Shown: positions 42,002 through 51,655, counted from the stretch's first letter. The stretch: 62,277 nt of DNA from Rhizobium sp. Q54 (GCA_945861895.1 CAMAWF010000012.1:1-62277); one strand, 5' to 3'. Notes: a model not told the origin generated them from the letters alone. Translations and numbers: made by a program.

Positions 42002-42760
42002 CTACGTCCCGTAGCTCTGGATCAGCGAGCCGGCGACCAGGCTCCAGCCGTCCACCAGCACGAAAAATATCAGCTTGAACGGCAGCGACACCACGACCGG
42101 CGGCAGCATCATCATGCCCATCGACATCAGCACCGAGGCGACGACCAGATCGATAATGAGAAACGGCAGGAACAGCAGGAAGCCGATCTCGAAGGCGCGT
42201 TTGAGTTCCGAAATCATGAAGGCCGGCACCAGCACGCGCAGCGACATGTCTTCCGGCCGCGCGGGCGCAGCCTCGTTCGACATATCCACGAATAATTTGA
42301 GATCCTTCTCGCGCACGTTCTTCTGCATGAAGCTGCGCAGCGGATCGGTTGTGCGCTCGAACGCCTGCTCCATGCTGATCTCGTTGTTGATCAGCGGTTT
42401 GATTCCGGTGTCATAGGCGCGCTGAAGCGCCGGACCCATCACAAAGGCCGTGAGGAACAAGGCCAGCGACACGATCACCGCATTGGGCGGCGCGGTGGCG
42501 GTGCCGAGCGCGGTGCGCAGCAGCGAGAGTACCACCACGATGCGGGTGAACGAGGTCATCATAACGAGAATCGACGGCGCGAGCGAAAGCACCGTGAGCA
42601 GCGCGATCATCTGGATCACGCGCTCGGTCAGCCCGCTGCCTTGTCCGAAATTGACGCTGATGTCCTGCGCGGCCGCGTGCGTCGCCGCAGCCATGATCGC
42701 CACTACCCCAACCGCCACCGTCGCCAGACGGACACGGCGGTCGGACGTGGTTGCCGTCAA
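42002..42760 (-). CDS. fliP: flagellar export gate protein FliP
   Basis: A 252-aa FliP with a signal sequence and four membrane spans. Family motifs TVLSLAPSILVMMTSFTRIV, LFLTAFVMGPALQRAYDTGI and VLVPAFMISELKRAFEIGFL are intact. It forms the core of the export gate with FliQ and FliR. Translation starts at TTG 42760, whose last two bases start the TGA stop of fliO (TTGA), so it is tightly coupled. Confidence 0.96.
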   Translation of the reverse strand: MTATTSDRRVRLATVAVGVVAIMAAATHAAAQDISVNFGQGSGLTERVIQMIALLTVLSLAPSILVMMTSFTRIVVVLSLLRTALGTATAPPNAVIVSLALFLTAFVMGPALQRAYDTGIKPLINNEISMEQAFERTTDPLRSFMQKNVREKDLKLFVDMSNEAAPARPEDMSLRVLVPAFMISELKRAFEIGFLLFLPFLIIDLVVASVLMSMGMMMLPPVVVSLPFKLIFFVLVDGWSLVAGSLIQSYGT

Positions 42761-43641
42761 GTTTTTCCTGAAGGACGGCCCAGCAAACTCGCCATCTCCT
42801 GTTCGAGATTGTCGTAGAGGTGCTTGGCGGCAACCTTGGGGTCGACGCGGACTGCATTCGGATCGCCGGCGGGGCCCCGCCCATTATCCAGGAATTTCGG
42901 ACGCGCCGGCGCCTGATCCGGCTGGGGCATCGCCAGAGCATCGGTTACCGGCGGCCGTCCATCGCCCTGCATGGGATTGCGCAAGGCGGCTTCCAGCCGT
43001 TGCGCCATCTCGGCAAGATTGCTGTCTTGTTCGGCGGCGGCCTGTTCGGCGCGCGTCAAATTGGAAGCCGGCGATGGGCGCGCGGCAGGCGTGCCGAAAT
43101 CGGAAGGCGGATTGAGCCGGCTTGAAAGCTCGGCCGCCAGACCCGTGAGCGAAGAGGAGGACGAACGCGGGCGTATGATGGGTTCGCTTTGCGGCGGCGT
43201 TGCCTCGTATGCGAGTATCGAGCGATTAGACCGCGCGGTTGGCGCCGGTGTGGGTGCCGCTGCCGGTTCGGGCGCCGGCTGCAATGGCCATGAATTGCCT
43301 TCGGCCGCCGGGGCGTGCGTCGTTTTGCGTGCGATCTCGCGCGCGCCGACGCTGCGTACGATATTCGGCTCGACCACCACATCGGTCGGGCCGCCGATCA
43401 TCAGCAGGTGCTCGGTATTGTCGCGGCGGATCAAAACCAGGCGGCGGCGCCCGTCGATCGATGCCGCATCGATCACCGCCAGGCGGGGCTGGCGTCCGCG
43501 CGCGGCGCCCGCGCCGATACGATCGGCGCCATAGCGGCGCACGACCCAGGCGGTCAGCGCGATCAGCCCAAGCACGATCAGGAAGGCGATGAAGAATTTC
43601 GCGGGGAGCGGCATTGCCGAGCCAAACAGGCTGTCGAACAT
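42757..43641 (-). CDS. fliO: flagellar biosynthesis protein FliO
   Basis: A 294-aa FliO. An N-terminal span (about residues 14-36, KFFIAFLIVLGLIALTAWVV) is followed by a FliO domain (QPRLAVIDAASIDGRRRLVL and IRRDNTEHLLMIGGPTDVVV). The C-terminal 170 residues are Pro/Ala/Ser-rich, probably disordered, and longer than average. It aids FliP assembly. ATG 43641 is the start; an upstream extension to 43737 is not FliO-like. Confidence 0.9.
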   Translation of the reverse strand: MFDSLFGSAMPLPAKFFIAFLIVLGLIALTAWVVRRYGADRIGAGAARGRQPRLAVIDAASIDGRRRLVLIRRDNTEHLLMIGGPTDVVVEPNIVRSVGAREIARKTTHAPAAEGNSWPLQPAPEPAAAPTPAPTARSNRSILAYEATPPQSEPIIRPRSSSSSLTGLAAELSSRLNPPSDFGTPAARPSPASNLTRAEQAAAEQDSNLAEMAQRLEAALRNPMQGDGRPPVTDALAMPQPDQAPARPKFLDNGRGPAGDPNAVRVDPKVAAKHLYDNLEQEMASLLGRPSGKT

Positions 43642-43833
43642 CAATCTGCTCCGCGCCGCATGCTGCAAACCGCGCAGGCGTGAATCGCCCGAGTGGTTAA
43701 CGTGGTGGGTAACATTTGCCGCCTCAAATACTAACAAACTCTTAATAAAGCGGCACGTTCCGCTTGCCTAGGGCCGCAGCCATAAACAATTCGCACCTTA
43801 AAGGAAACCCGTTACAGGGCGCCAGCCGCCGGT

Positions 43834-43848
43834 TTAACCCGCCATTAA
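43834..43848 (+). promoter_or_regulatory. CtrA-type box upstream of flgB...cckA (and possibly fliOP)
   Basis: TTAACCCGCCATTAACC is a perfect TTAA-N7-TTAAC site in the 299-bp gap between divergent fliO and flgB. Centred about 100 bases before flgB, it is well placed for the class II rod and export operon; being near-symmetric it could also serve fliO-fliP, 193 bases away. Confidence 0.68.
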
Positions 43849-43940
43849 CCATACACCCGGCAAACTCTGCCTAGCTGCGGCAAGACAACGGCTTGCCTGC
43901 AACTTGTTTGCAACCGGGCCGCCGGGGCTGGGGGGACATC

Positions 43941-44357
43941 ATGGCCATTACCGACATACCTATTCTCTCCATGCTGCGGACGCGGTTGCAGTGGCACCAG
44001 GCGCGCCAGCGCGTCCTGGCGGAGAATGTCTCCAACTCCGATACCCCCAATTTCCGTCCGCAAGATCTGGCGCCTCCGAAAATGAACGAGCCGACATTGA
44101 CCGCGCGCAACTCGGTTGTGTCCAGCGTCGCGCTCACGCGCACCGAATCCGGTCACATCGGGGGGCTTTCGCTTTCGACGTCGTCGCCGTTCCGCAGCGA
44201 GAGCAAAGGCCAATACGAAGTTCGCCCGACCGGAAACGCGGTGACGCTGGAGGACGAGATGATGAAAGTGGCTTCCAACCAGATGGATTACCAGGCGGCG
44301 ACCGCACTGTATTCGCGCAGCCTCGGCCTCATCAAGACCGCGCTCGGTAAACGCTAA
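43941..44357 (+). CDS. flgB: flagellar proximal rod protein
   Basis: A 138-aa FlgB: starts MAITDIPILSMLRTRLQWHQ and has LAENVSNSDTPNFRPQDLAP and the C-terminal VASNQMDYQAATALYSRSLG. First gene of flgB-flgC-fliE-fliQ-fliR-flhB-cckA. ATG 43941 gives the family start; the open frame to 43893 is not FlgB-like. Confidence 0.95.
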   Translation: MAITDIPILSMLRTRLQWHQARQRVLAENVSNSDTPNFRPQDLAPPKMNEPTLTARNSVVSSVALTRTESGHIGGLSLSTSSPFRSESKGQYEVRPTGNAVTLEDEMMKVASNQMDYQAATALYSRSLGLIKTALGKR

Positions 44358-44412
44358 ACGCCGCTGCGGATTCGCATGCGAGACCGCGCCCCAGATTTTA
44401 AGGAGAACGATC

Positions 44413-44823
44413 TTGGATTTTCTCAAAAGCATGTCCATCGCCGCCTCCGGCTTGCGCGCTCAAGCCGGCCGCATGCGCGTGATTTCCGAAAACATCGCCA
44501 ACGCCGACTCGACGCCGGGCAAGGCAGGCGGCGATCCATACCGGCGCAGGCTGATGAGCTTCAGCTCCGAGGTTGACCGTGCGCTCGATGCGCGTGTTGT
44601 CGGTCTTGGCGGCGTGCGAACCGATAACTCCGAATTCCGGATGAAATACGAGCCGGGCCATCCGGCCGCCGACGTCAATGGCAACGTCAAATATCCCAAC
44701 GTCAATCCGCTGGTCGAAATGACCGACATGCGTGACGCCCAGCGTTCCTACGAAGCCAACGTCAACGTGATCGGCGCAACGCGCCGCATGATCCAGCGCA
44801 CCATCGACATTCTCAAAGCTTAA
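44413..44823 (+). CDS. flgC: flagellar rod protein
   Basis: A 136-aa FlgC starting at TTG 44413 with AAGGAGA seven bases upstream. MDFLKSMSIAASGLRAQAGR and ISENIANADSTPGKAGGDPY at the N-terminus and DAQRSYEANVNVIGATRRMI at the C-terminus are typical. Confidence 0.95.
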   Translation: MDFLKSMSIAASGLRAQAGRMRVISENIANADSTPGKAGGDPYRRRLMSFSSEVDRALDARVVGLGGVRTDNSEFRMKYEPGHPAADVNGNVKYPNVNPLVEMTDMRDAQRSYEANVNVIGATRRMIQRTIDILKA

Positions 44824-44836
44824 AAGAGGCTGACCC

Positions 44837-45148
44837 ATGCCGTCACCGATTTCCGCCGCCAACGCCTACAGCGCAATTTCACGCCTTACCGATCCCGCCG
44901 CCGGTTTTGCCAAAGGCGCAAGCGGGGAGGGCGCCAATTTCGGATCCGTGCTCAAGGATGCGCTCGGTGCCGTCGCCGAAGCCGGAAAAAAGTCGGACAC
45001 GCAATCGCAGGCGCTGGCCGCCGGCAAAGCCAATATCGTCGATGTGGTGACGGCGGTGGCGGAAACCGAGGTGGCGATCGACGCGGTGGTTGCGGTGCGC
45101 GACCGTGTGATCCATGCCTACGAAGAAATCATGAAGATGCCGATCTGA
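44837..45148 (+). CDS. fliE: hook-basal body complex protein FliE
   Basis: A 103-aa FliE with the C-terminal helix AVAETEVAIDAVVAVRDRVI, then HAYEEIMKMPI, as in the family. It links the MS ring to the rod. RBS AGAGG lies before the ATG. The N-terminal 30 residues are variable. Confidence 0.92.
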   Translation: MPSPISAANAYSAISRLTDPAAGFAKGASGEGANFGSVLKDALGAVAEAGKKSDTQSQALAAGKANIVDVVTAVAETEVAIDAVVAVRDRVIHAYEEIMKMPI

Positions 45149-45202
45149 CTTGGCGCTGATTTGGCACACCCGCGCTGCGGGCAAGAAGAAAAGGAAAATG
45201 CA

Positions 45203-45469
45203 ATGACCGGACCGGAAACGCTCGATGTTGCGCGCGACGCGATCCTGACGCTGATTCTGGTGGCGAGCCCGGTCATGCTGGTGGGCCTTGCGGTCGGCGT
45301 CGGCATCTCGCTGTTTCAGGCATTGACGCAAATCCAGGAAATGACGCTGGTCTTCGTGCCGAAGATTCTCGCCATATTTATCGCCATGCTGATCTCGCTG
45401 CCGTTCATGGCTTCGATCATGCAAGGTCAGATGCATCGCATCGCCGCGCGCATTATCAGCGGCGGCTGA
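45203..45469 (+). CDS. fliQ: flagellar export gate protein FliQ
   Basis: An 88-aa protein with two membrane spans: ILTLILVASPVMLVGLAVGV and LVFVPKILAIFIAMLISLPF, with LFQALTQIQEMTL between, the FliQ signature. ATG 45203 is chosen on an AAGGAAAA sequence upstream and family length. Confidence 0.95.
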   Translation: MTGPETLDVARDAILTLILVASPVMLVGLAVGVGISLFQALTQIQEMTLVFVPKILAIFIAMLISLPFMASIMQGQMHRIAARIISGG

Positions 45470-45475
45470 AAATTC

Positions 45476-46246
45476 ATGCGGATCGATATCTCGTTTCTGC
45501 CCGCGCTCGCGGCATCCTTTCTGCTGGTGTTCGCGCGCATCGGCACCATGGTGATGCTGCTGCCGGGCATCGGCGAACTTTCGGTGCCGGCGCGCGTGCG
45601 GCTCACGCTGGCGCTGGTGCTCACCGCGATCCTGTTGCCGCTGCATCGCGGCGCCTATGCGGTCGATCTGCAAGCTATCGGTCCGGTGCTGCTGATGATG
45701 GGGCAGGAACTCCTGATCGGCGCCGTGCTCGGTCTCACCGCGCGGCTGGCGATTTCGGCGCTACAGGTCGCGGGCTCGGTGGTGGCGCAGCAACTCGGTC
45801 TCGGCTTTGTCACCGCCGTTGACCCGACGCAGGGCCAGCAGGGCGTCATCGTCGGAAATTTTCTCACCGTGCTCGGGATCACGCTGATCTTCGCCACCGA
45901 TCTGAATCATCTGGTGATCGCGGCGCTCAACGACAGCTACAAACTGTTTCAACCGGGAGAGCTCCCGGTCACCGGCGACATGGCCGATCTGGTGACGCGC
46001 ACAGTCACCACGGCGTTTCGCATCGGCGTGCAATTGTCGGCGCCGTTTTTGGTGTTCGGCCTGCTGTTCAATCTCGGGCTCGGCTTGTTGTCGCGACTGA
46101 TGCCGCAAATGCAAGTGTTCTTCGTCGGGTTGCCGTTGTCGATTCTGCTCGGCTTCCTGCTGCTGCTGCTCGTCGTCGGCGCGATGATGAGCACTTTCCT
46201 CGGCTATCTCGAAGGCGTCCTCGGCGCGCTCGTGCCGCAATCGTGA
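45476..46246 (+). CDS. fliR: flagellar export gate protein FliR
   Basis: A 256-aa protein with about six membrane spans. FARIGTMVMLLPGIGELSVP, LGLGFVTAVDPTQGQQGVIV and the long C-terminal hydrophobic FFVGLPLSILLGFLLLLLVV identify FliR. It completes the FliPQR gate. Confidence 0.95.
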   Translation: MRIDISFLPALAASFLLVFARIGTMVMLLPGIGELSVPARVRLTLALVLTAILLPLHRGAYAVDLQAIGPVLLMMGQELLIGAVLGLTARLAISALQVAGSVVAQQLGLGFVTAVDPTQGQQGVIVGNFLTVLGITLIFATDLNHLVIAALNDSYKLFQPGELPVTGDMADLVTRTVTTAFRIGVQLSAPFLVFGLLFNLGLGLLSRLMPQMQVFFVGLPLSILLGFLLLLLVVGAMMSTFLGYLEGVLGALVPQS

Positions 46247-46265
46247 CCCGCTAGGACGAGCGAAC

Positions 46266-47336
46266 ATGGCCGAGGAACAAGACGATATCGAAAGATCAGA
46301 AGACCCGACGCAAAAGAAGCTCGACGACGCGCACAAGCGTGGCGACGTCGTCAAGAGCCAGGAAGTCAGCAACTGGTTCATCATTGCCGGCGCGACGCTG
46401 GTGCTCATGGCCTTTTCCGGCGGCATGGGGTCCGGCCTCAGCACGACGTTCCGCGGCCTGTTTGCGAACGCCCACGCTATCCGCACCGACGGCCCCGGGC
46501 TTTTGCGGCTTGCGGAAAAGCTCGGCGCCGAGCTGATCGCGGCGATTGCGATACCTTTCCTGCTGCTCGCGCTCGCGGCGCTGGCCGGCAACCTTATTCA
46601 GCACCGTCTGGTCTGGTCGGCCGAGACGCTCAAGCCGAAGCTCTCGAAGATTTCGCCGATGGCGGGCATGAAGCGGCTGTTCTCCAAACAGGCGCTGGCG
46701 AATTTCGCCAAGGGTTTGGCCAAGCTCGTGCTCGTCGGCACCGTGATGTGGATGTTGATGTGGCCCGAACGCGACCGTCTTGAGGGCCTGACGTGGACCG
46801 ACCCGGCGATGATAATGCCGTTCGTCCAGTCGATGGCGCTCAAGGTGCTCGGCGTTGTGGTCGCCATTCTCGCTTTGATCGCGGCCGCGGATTACCTGTT
46901 CCAGTACCGGCAATGGTACGAACGGCAGAAGATGTCGCTGCGCGAACTCAAGGAAGAGTTCAAGCAGAGCGAAGGCGACCCCGCCATCCGCGGCAAGATC
47001 AGGCAAATCCGCCAGCAGCGCATGAGCAGGCGCATGATCGCGGCGGTGCCCAAAGCCGCTGTGGTCATCACCAATCCGACCCACTATGCGATCGCCCTGC
47101 AATATGACCGCGGCATGGATGCCCCGATTTGCGTCGCCAAGGGCGTCGATGCACTCGCACTCAAGATCCGCGAAGTGGCGGGCCAGCATTCGATCCCGAT
47201 TGTCGAAAACCCGCCGCTCGCACGCGCCTTGCACGCCGCCATCGAGGTCGACCAGGCCATCCCGCCCGAACATTACAAGGCTGTCGCCGAAGTGATCGGC
47301 TATGTGATGCGGCTGCGCCGCGCATTTAAGCCATAA
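46266..47336 (+). CDS. flhB: flagellar export switch protein FlhB
   Basis: A 356-aa FlhB with four membrane spans in residues 35-215 and the autocleavage motif NPTH at 270-273 (VVITNPTHYAIALQY), which switches export from hook to filament substrates. The N-terminus EDPTQKKLDDAHKRGDVVKS is typical. The stop is only six bases before cckA. Confidence 0.96.
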   Translation: MAEEQDDIERSEDPTQKKLDDAHKRGDVVKSQEVSNWFIIAGATLVLMAFSGGMGSGLSTTFRGLFANAHAIRTDGPGLLRLAEKLGAELIAAIAIPFLLLALAALAGNLIQHRLVWSAETLKPKLSKISPMAGMKRLFSKQALANFAKGLAKLVLVGTVMWMLMWPERDRLEGLTWTDPAMIMPFVQSMALKVLGVVVAILALIAAADYLFQYRQWYERQKMSLRELKEEFKQSEGDPAIRGKIRQIRQQRMSRRMIAAVPKAAVVITNPTHYAIALQYDRGMDAPICVAKGVDALALKIREVAGQHSIPIVENPPLARALHAAIEVDQAIPPEHYKAVAEVIGYVMRLRRAFKP

Positions 47337-47342
47337 GACGCC

Positions 47343-50075
47343 ATGTTCCGGCCGGACTTGGGTGAAGGAGCCTTGCGCGAAGGACTTGCGCAGACCGCCC
47401 GCCCTGGGGCACTCAGGGAATCGGGTGCCGCTGCGGCGCGGCCCGACACGAGGCTCAATTCCGGCATGGCGGCGCGGAACCTCAACAACGAGCAAGATCC
47501 GGGACAAGCCCAGGAACAGGTCCCGGCACAGGCGGGACTTGGACGCGAGGCGTTCGACCGCGGGCAGAGTGCGCCGCGCAGCGGCAGCATCGGCCTCGTG
47601 CTGTTGGTCGCTGTGGCGCTGGTCGGCGCCGCCGCCGGTCTGCTCTATGTCGGCCGCAGCAATGCCGAGCCCTATATTCTCGCTTTGCTATCGCTGCTGG
47701 CCACCATCGGCGTATTTTCGCTGTTCGCGATGGCCTCAGGGGTCATACGCCTGCCGGGCAAGTCCGGCGGCCATGCGTTTGCCAAGGTGCTGGTGGACGG
47801 CTCCTTTGACGGCGTCGTCGTCACCGACCAGAGCGGCCGCGTATTCTATGCCAACGCCACCTATCTCGACCTGATCGACGCAACCGGCGCCGACGACGTG
47901 CGCCCGATCGAGCGGGTCTTTATCGGCGATCCGGATGTCTCGGAATCGATCTATCGGCTGCTCAAGGCCGGTCGCGAGGGCCGCCGTCTGGTGGAGGAAG
48001 TGCGCATCACCGGCGCCACGGGCGAGCCGGCGCGCTGGTTGCGGCTGCGCGTGCGCCCGCTCGGCGACGGCAGGCACGATGCCAAGCTCACAGTATGGTC
48101 GGTCGCGGATGTGACGCGCGACCGGCAGGGCCAGGAGAACGTCTTTCAGGAATTGCAACGCGCCATCGATTATCTCGATCACGCGCCGGCAGGGTTCTTC
48201 TCGGTCGATGCCGATGGCGCGCTGGTCTATCTCAACGCCACGCTTGCCGCCTGGCTTGGCCACGATCTCGCGCAAGTGGGCGCCGGCTCGCTCAAGCTGT
48301 CCGACATTGTGGCGGGCGACGGCGCCGCATTGCTCACCACGCTTAATGCCGCGCCGGGCGAAGTGAAGACGGAAGTGCTCGACCTCGATCTCAAGGATCG
48401 CAGCGGCCGCCCGGTTCCCGTGCGCCTGTTCCACAAGGTTGCGTTCGGCGCCGACGGCGCTGCCGGTGTCTCGCGCACGCTGGTGCTTAACCGCGCCCGC
48501 GACGACGGCACCGATCCGCAGCGCGCCGCCGAAGTGCGCTTCATGCGCTTCTTCCAGAATACGCCGATGGCCATCGCGACCGTCAACAAGTCCGGCAGGA
48601 TCGCGCGCAGCAATGCGCGGTTCGCGCGGCTGTTTCACGACGCACTCAAAGGCGACGACCGCTCGATCCTCTCGGTGGTGGCCGAGCGCGATCGCCCCCC
48701 GCTGGAAGCGATGATCCGCAAGGCGGCCGAAGGGCAGGGCGATATTCTTCCCGTTGACGCCGCGCTCGCCGGTCAAAGCGAGCGCTGGGCAAGCTTCTTC
48801 GTCTCCGCCGTCGAAGAAAAGGACAGCGACGCGGAAGCGGCGATTGTCTATGCGCTGGAGACCACGACCCAGCGCACGCTGGAGAACCGCGTCAATCAGC
48901 AGCAGAAGATGGAATCGGTCGGCCAGCTCGCCGGCGGCATCGCGCACGACTTCAACAACGTGCTCTCCGCCATCATGATGGCGACCGACTTTTTGCTCAA
49001 CGCACACAAGCCGACCGACCCGTCATTTTCCGACATCATGCAGATCAAGCAGAACGCCAACCGGGCGGCGGCGCTGGTGCGCCAATTGCTGGCGTTCTCG
49101 CGCAGGCAAACGTTGCGCCCGCAGGTGCTCGATCTCGGCGAGGTGCTTTCCGATCTCGGAATGCTGCTCAAGCGGTTGATCGGCGAAAAAGTCACGCTCG
49201 ATGTCGTGCATGGACGCGACCTGTGGCCGGTCAAGGTCGACATCTCCCAGCTCGAGCAGGTGATCGTCAATCTCGCGGTCAACGCGCGCGACGCCATGCC
49301 GGATGGCGGCAAGCTCACGGTGCGAACCGCCAACGTGACGGCCGAGGTGAGCGCGAAGTTTTCCTACAAGGGCATGCCGGCCGCCGATTACGTGATGATC
49401 GAAGTATCCGACACCGGCCATGGCATTCCGGCCACGATCATCGAGAAAATCTTCGAGCCGTTCTTTTCGACCAAGGAGGTCGGCAAGGGCACCGGGCTCG
49501 GCCTTTCCACCGTGTATGGCATCGTCAAACAGACCGGCGGATTCATCTATGCGGAATCCGAGCAAGGACATCCCACGATGTTCCGCATCTTCCTGCCGCG
49601 TCATGTAGCGGGCGAGGAGGACATCATGCCCAGCAATGCCGCCGAGATCGCCGGCGCGATCGCTGCCGCCGACGACATGGTGCGTGCGACCACAACCGAT
49701 CTTACCGGCGTAGGTACGATCCTGTTGGTTGAGGACGAGGAAGGACTGCGCGCGCTCAATGCCCGCGGTCTAGCCTCACGCGGCTATACCGTGCTTGAAG
49801 CCGGCAACGGCGTCGAGGCGATCGAGGTTATGGAAAAGCGCGGCGGCACCGTCGATCTCGTCGTCTCCGACGTGGTGATGCCGGAAATGGACGGACCGAC
49901 GCTGCTCAAGGAATTGCGCAAGCGCGATCCCGATCTCAAGATCATCTTCGTCTCCGGTTATGCCGAGGATGCGTTCCAGAAAAACCTGCCGGAGCCCGGA
50001 CAATACGTGTTCCTGCCGAAGCCGTTCACGCTCAAGCAGCTAGTCGCCGCCGTAAAAGAGACGATGGCGCCCTGA
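47343..50075 (+). CDS. cckA: hybrid histidine kinase CckA
   Basis: A 910-aa CckA-type kinase. An 80-residue disordered N-terminus is followed by two spans (about 82-104 and 112-132), PAS-like domains (about 143-250, 265-380, 395-500), the DHp helix with QKMESVGQLAGGIAHDFNNV (His near residue 535), a HATPase domain (VNLAVNARDAMPDGGKL, GTGLGLSTVYGIVKQTGG) and a receiver domain (VLVVSDVVMPEMDG-type, Asp near 842). IMQIKQNANRAAALVRQLLA and FSRRQTLRPQVLDLGEVLSD are specific to CckA. It feeds phosphate through ChpT to CtrA. It follows flhB by 6 bp, so it is probably in the flagellar operon. Confidence 0.93.
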   Translation: MFRPDLGEGALREGLAQTARPGALRESGAAAARPDTRLNSGMAARNLNNEQDPGQAQEQVPAQAGLGREAFDRGQSAPRSGSIGLVLLVAVALVGAAAGLLYVGRSNAEPYILALLSLLATIGVFSLFAMASGVIRLPGKSGGHAFAKVLVDGSFDGVVVTDQSGRVFYANATYLDLIDATGADDVRPIERVFIGDPDVSESIYRLLKAGREGRRLVEEVRITGATGEPARWLRLRVRPLGDGRHDAKLTVWSVADVTRDRQGQENVFQELQRAIDYLDHAPAGFFSVDADGALVYLNATLAAWLGHDLAQVGAGSLKLSDIVAGDGAALLTTLNAAPGEVKTEVLDLDLKDRSGRPVPVRLFHKVAFGADGAAGVSRTLVLNRARDDGTDPQRAAEVRFMRFFQNTPMAIATVNKSGRIARSNARFARLFHDALKGDDRSILSVVAERDRPPLEAMIRKAAEGQGDILPVDAALAGQSERWASFFVSAVEEKDSDAEAAIVYALETTTQRTLENRVNQQQKMESVGQLAGGIAHDFNNVLSAIMMATDFLLNAHKPTDPSFSDIMQIKQNANRAAALVRQLLAFSRRQTLRPQVLDLGEVLSDLGMLLKRLIGEKVTLDVVHGRDLWPVKVDISQLEQVIVNLAVNARDAMPDGGKLTVRTANVTAEVSAKFSYKGMPAADYVMIEVSDTGHGIPATIIEKIFEPFFSTKEVGKGTGLGLSTVYGIVKQTGGFIYAESEQGHPTMFRIFLPRHVAGEEDIMPSNAAEIAGAIAAADDMVRATTTDLTGVGTILLVEDEEGLRALNARGLASRGYTVLEAGNGVEAIEVMEKRGGTVDLVVSDVVMPEMDGPTLLKELRKRDPDLKIIFVSGYAEDAFQKNLPEPGQYVFLPKPFTLKQLVAAVKETMAP

Positions 50076-50273
50076 CCGGTTCCGGCAAACGCGACCTTTC
50101 GTACCGCACTGCACAAGGCATTGCTGGAGCATGGCAGGGGTAATTATCGGGCAACGGCTCCGCCGGGGGGCATAAAGCACTTATAAAATGGCTGCGACTC
50201 CAGCACCCCTTACCAAACCAGGCCGAAACACCATATGGTCTGGCGGCCCGAGCCGGGCTTTGAAGGGGTAGCC

Positions 50274-51209
50274 ATGATCCGCCGATTCCGCCCATTGCTT
50301 GCACTGCTCGCCGTTGTCACGGCTCTTGTCATGCTGGCCGCTCACGCCGATGCGCGTCCCTCCAGTGGCGGCAGCCGCGGTTCGCGCACCTTCTCGGCGC
50401 CGGCCTCTACCAACACCGCGCCGCGCGGCGCCGCGCCGATCGAGCGCAGCATGACGCAGCCCGGCCGCCCTGCGGCGGTGGGACAGGCAAGCGCGCCCGC
50501 CGGCGGCTTTTTCAATCGGCCGGGTTTGCTCGGCGGACTTGCCGCCGGATTCATCGGCGCCGGATTGTTCGGCATGCTGTTCGGTCACGGCATGTTCAGC
50601 AATATGGGCGGGCTCGCCTCCATCCTCGGCCTCATCCTGCAGATCGGCCTGATCGTGATCGTGGCACGGCTTGCCTGGGCGTGGTGGCAGCGGCGCAACC
50701 AGCCGGCCTTGGCCGGCCCGATGCCGCGGCAGATGCACGAGTATGGCGATCCCCGCTCCGGCCTGAGCGCGACGACGATGGGCAACGCGACCATGCCGGG
50801 CAACGAGGATGTCGCCATCGTCAAGCAGGACTACGACGCGTTCGAGACTCTGCTCGGCGAAATCCAGACCGCCTATGGCGCCGAGGATCTTGGCGCCCTG
50901 CGCGCGCGCGCGACGCCGGAAATGTTCTCCTACTTCTCCGATGATCTCGCCAAGAACGCCAGCCGCGGCCTCGTCAACAAAATTTCCGGCGTGAAGCTAT
51001 TGCAAGGCGATCTGTCCGAAGCCTGGAGCGAGGGCGCAACCGAATTCGCGACGCTTGCCATGCGTTTCTCGCTCATCGATCAAACGGTCGAACGCGCAAG
51101 CGGCCGCGTGGTCGAGGGCGGCGTCTCGCCCGTCGAAGCGACCGAGTTGTGGACCTTCATGCGCGCGCGCGGCGGCGAATGGCTGCTCTCCGCCATTCAG
51201 CAGACCTAG
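50274..51209 (+). CDS. Tim44-like domain protein
   Basis: A 311-aa protein. A signal or anchor segment (MIRRFRPLLALLAVVTALVM) is followed by an Ala/Ser/Pro linker, two further hydrophobic glycine-rich segments (about residues 82-105 and 112-132) and a C-terminal Tim44/MrpL45-like domain from about 180 (VKQDYDAFETLLGEIQTAYG; then ELWTFMRARGGEWLLSAIQQ). In alphaproteobacteria such proteins are inner-membrane proteins of uncertain function. ATG 50274 is preferred over 50235. Confidence 0.85.
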   Translation: MIRRFRPLLALLAVVTALVMLAAHADARPSSGGSRGSRTFSAPASTNTAPRGAAPIERSMTQPGRPAAVGQASAPAGGFFNRPGLLGGLAAGFIGAGLFGMLFGHGMFSNMGGLASILGLILQIGLIVIVARLAWAWWQRRNQPALAGPMPRQMHEYGDPRSGLSATTMGNATMPGNEDVAIVKQDYDAFETLLGEIQTAYGAEDLGALRARATPEMFSYFSDDLAKNASRGLVNKISGVKLLQGDLSEAWSEGATEFATLAMRFSLIDQTVERASGRVVEGGVSPVEATELWTFMRARGGEWLLSAIQQT

Positions 51210-51266
51210 CAGGAGTAACCGAGTTCCGGATCGGTTGCAGTTCGTGCGCGAATGCGCCGAGCGGGT

Positions 51267-51614
51267 TTAGGCGCTTTCGGCGGACGCTGGCTCGGCGGCC
51301 GGAGTGTCCCGATCGTCCGGCTTGGCGACGGCTGTCGGCTTAACCGGTTCGGCGATACGCTTTTCGAAATGCACGCCGATCTGGTTCGGCAGGCGCCATA
51401 CGACGTGGCAGTGCCGGTGCGGAGTATTGTTGCGCTGGCCCGACAACAACAAAGTAAAATTGTCGGGTAGCTGCTCGGAATTTTCCACATCCAGCCGCGC
51501 ACCGGTTTCGGAAATGTCCGCCACCACGCAGCCGTGTAATTGCGAATTTTCCATCGCCACCCATGCGGTGTATCGCATCGGCTTGCGTGAATTTTTGCGT
51601 TTCTCTTTTTGCAT
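51267..51614 (-). CDS. PilZ domain protein
   Basis: A 115-aa single PilZ domain with RKPMR (residues 10-14) as the RxxxR element and DISETG (33-38) as the D/NxSxxG element, so both cyclic-di-GMP binding motifs are present. The C-terminal 25 residues are disordered (VAKPDDRDTPAAEPASAESA). A CtrA-type box lies 42 bases upstream. Likely a c-di-GMP effector that could act on motility; target unknown. Confidence 0.88.
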   Translation of the reverse strand: MQKEKRKNSRKPMRYTAWVAMENSQLHGCVVADISETGARLDVENSEQLPDNFTLLLSGQRNNTPHRHCHVVWRLPNQIGVHFEKRIAEPVKPTAVAKPDDRDTPAAEPASAESA

Positions 51615-51655
51615 AGGGTTCTCTACGTCACGGACATGGGCGGCGGCCCGCCAAG

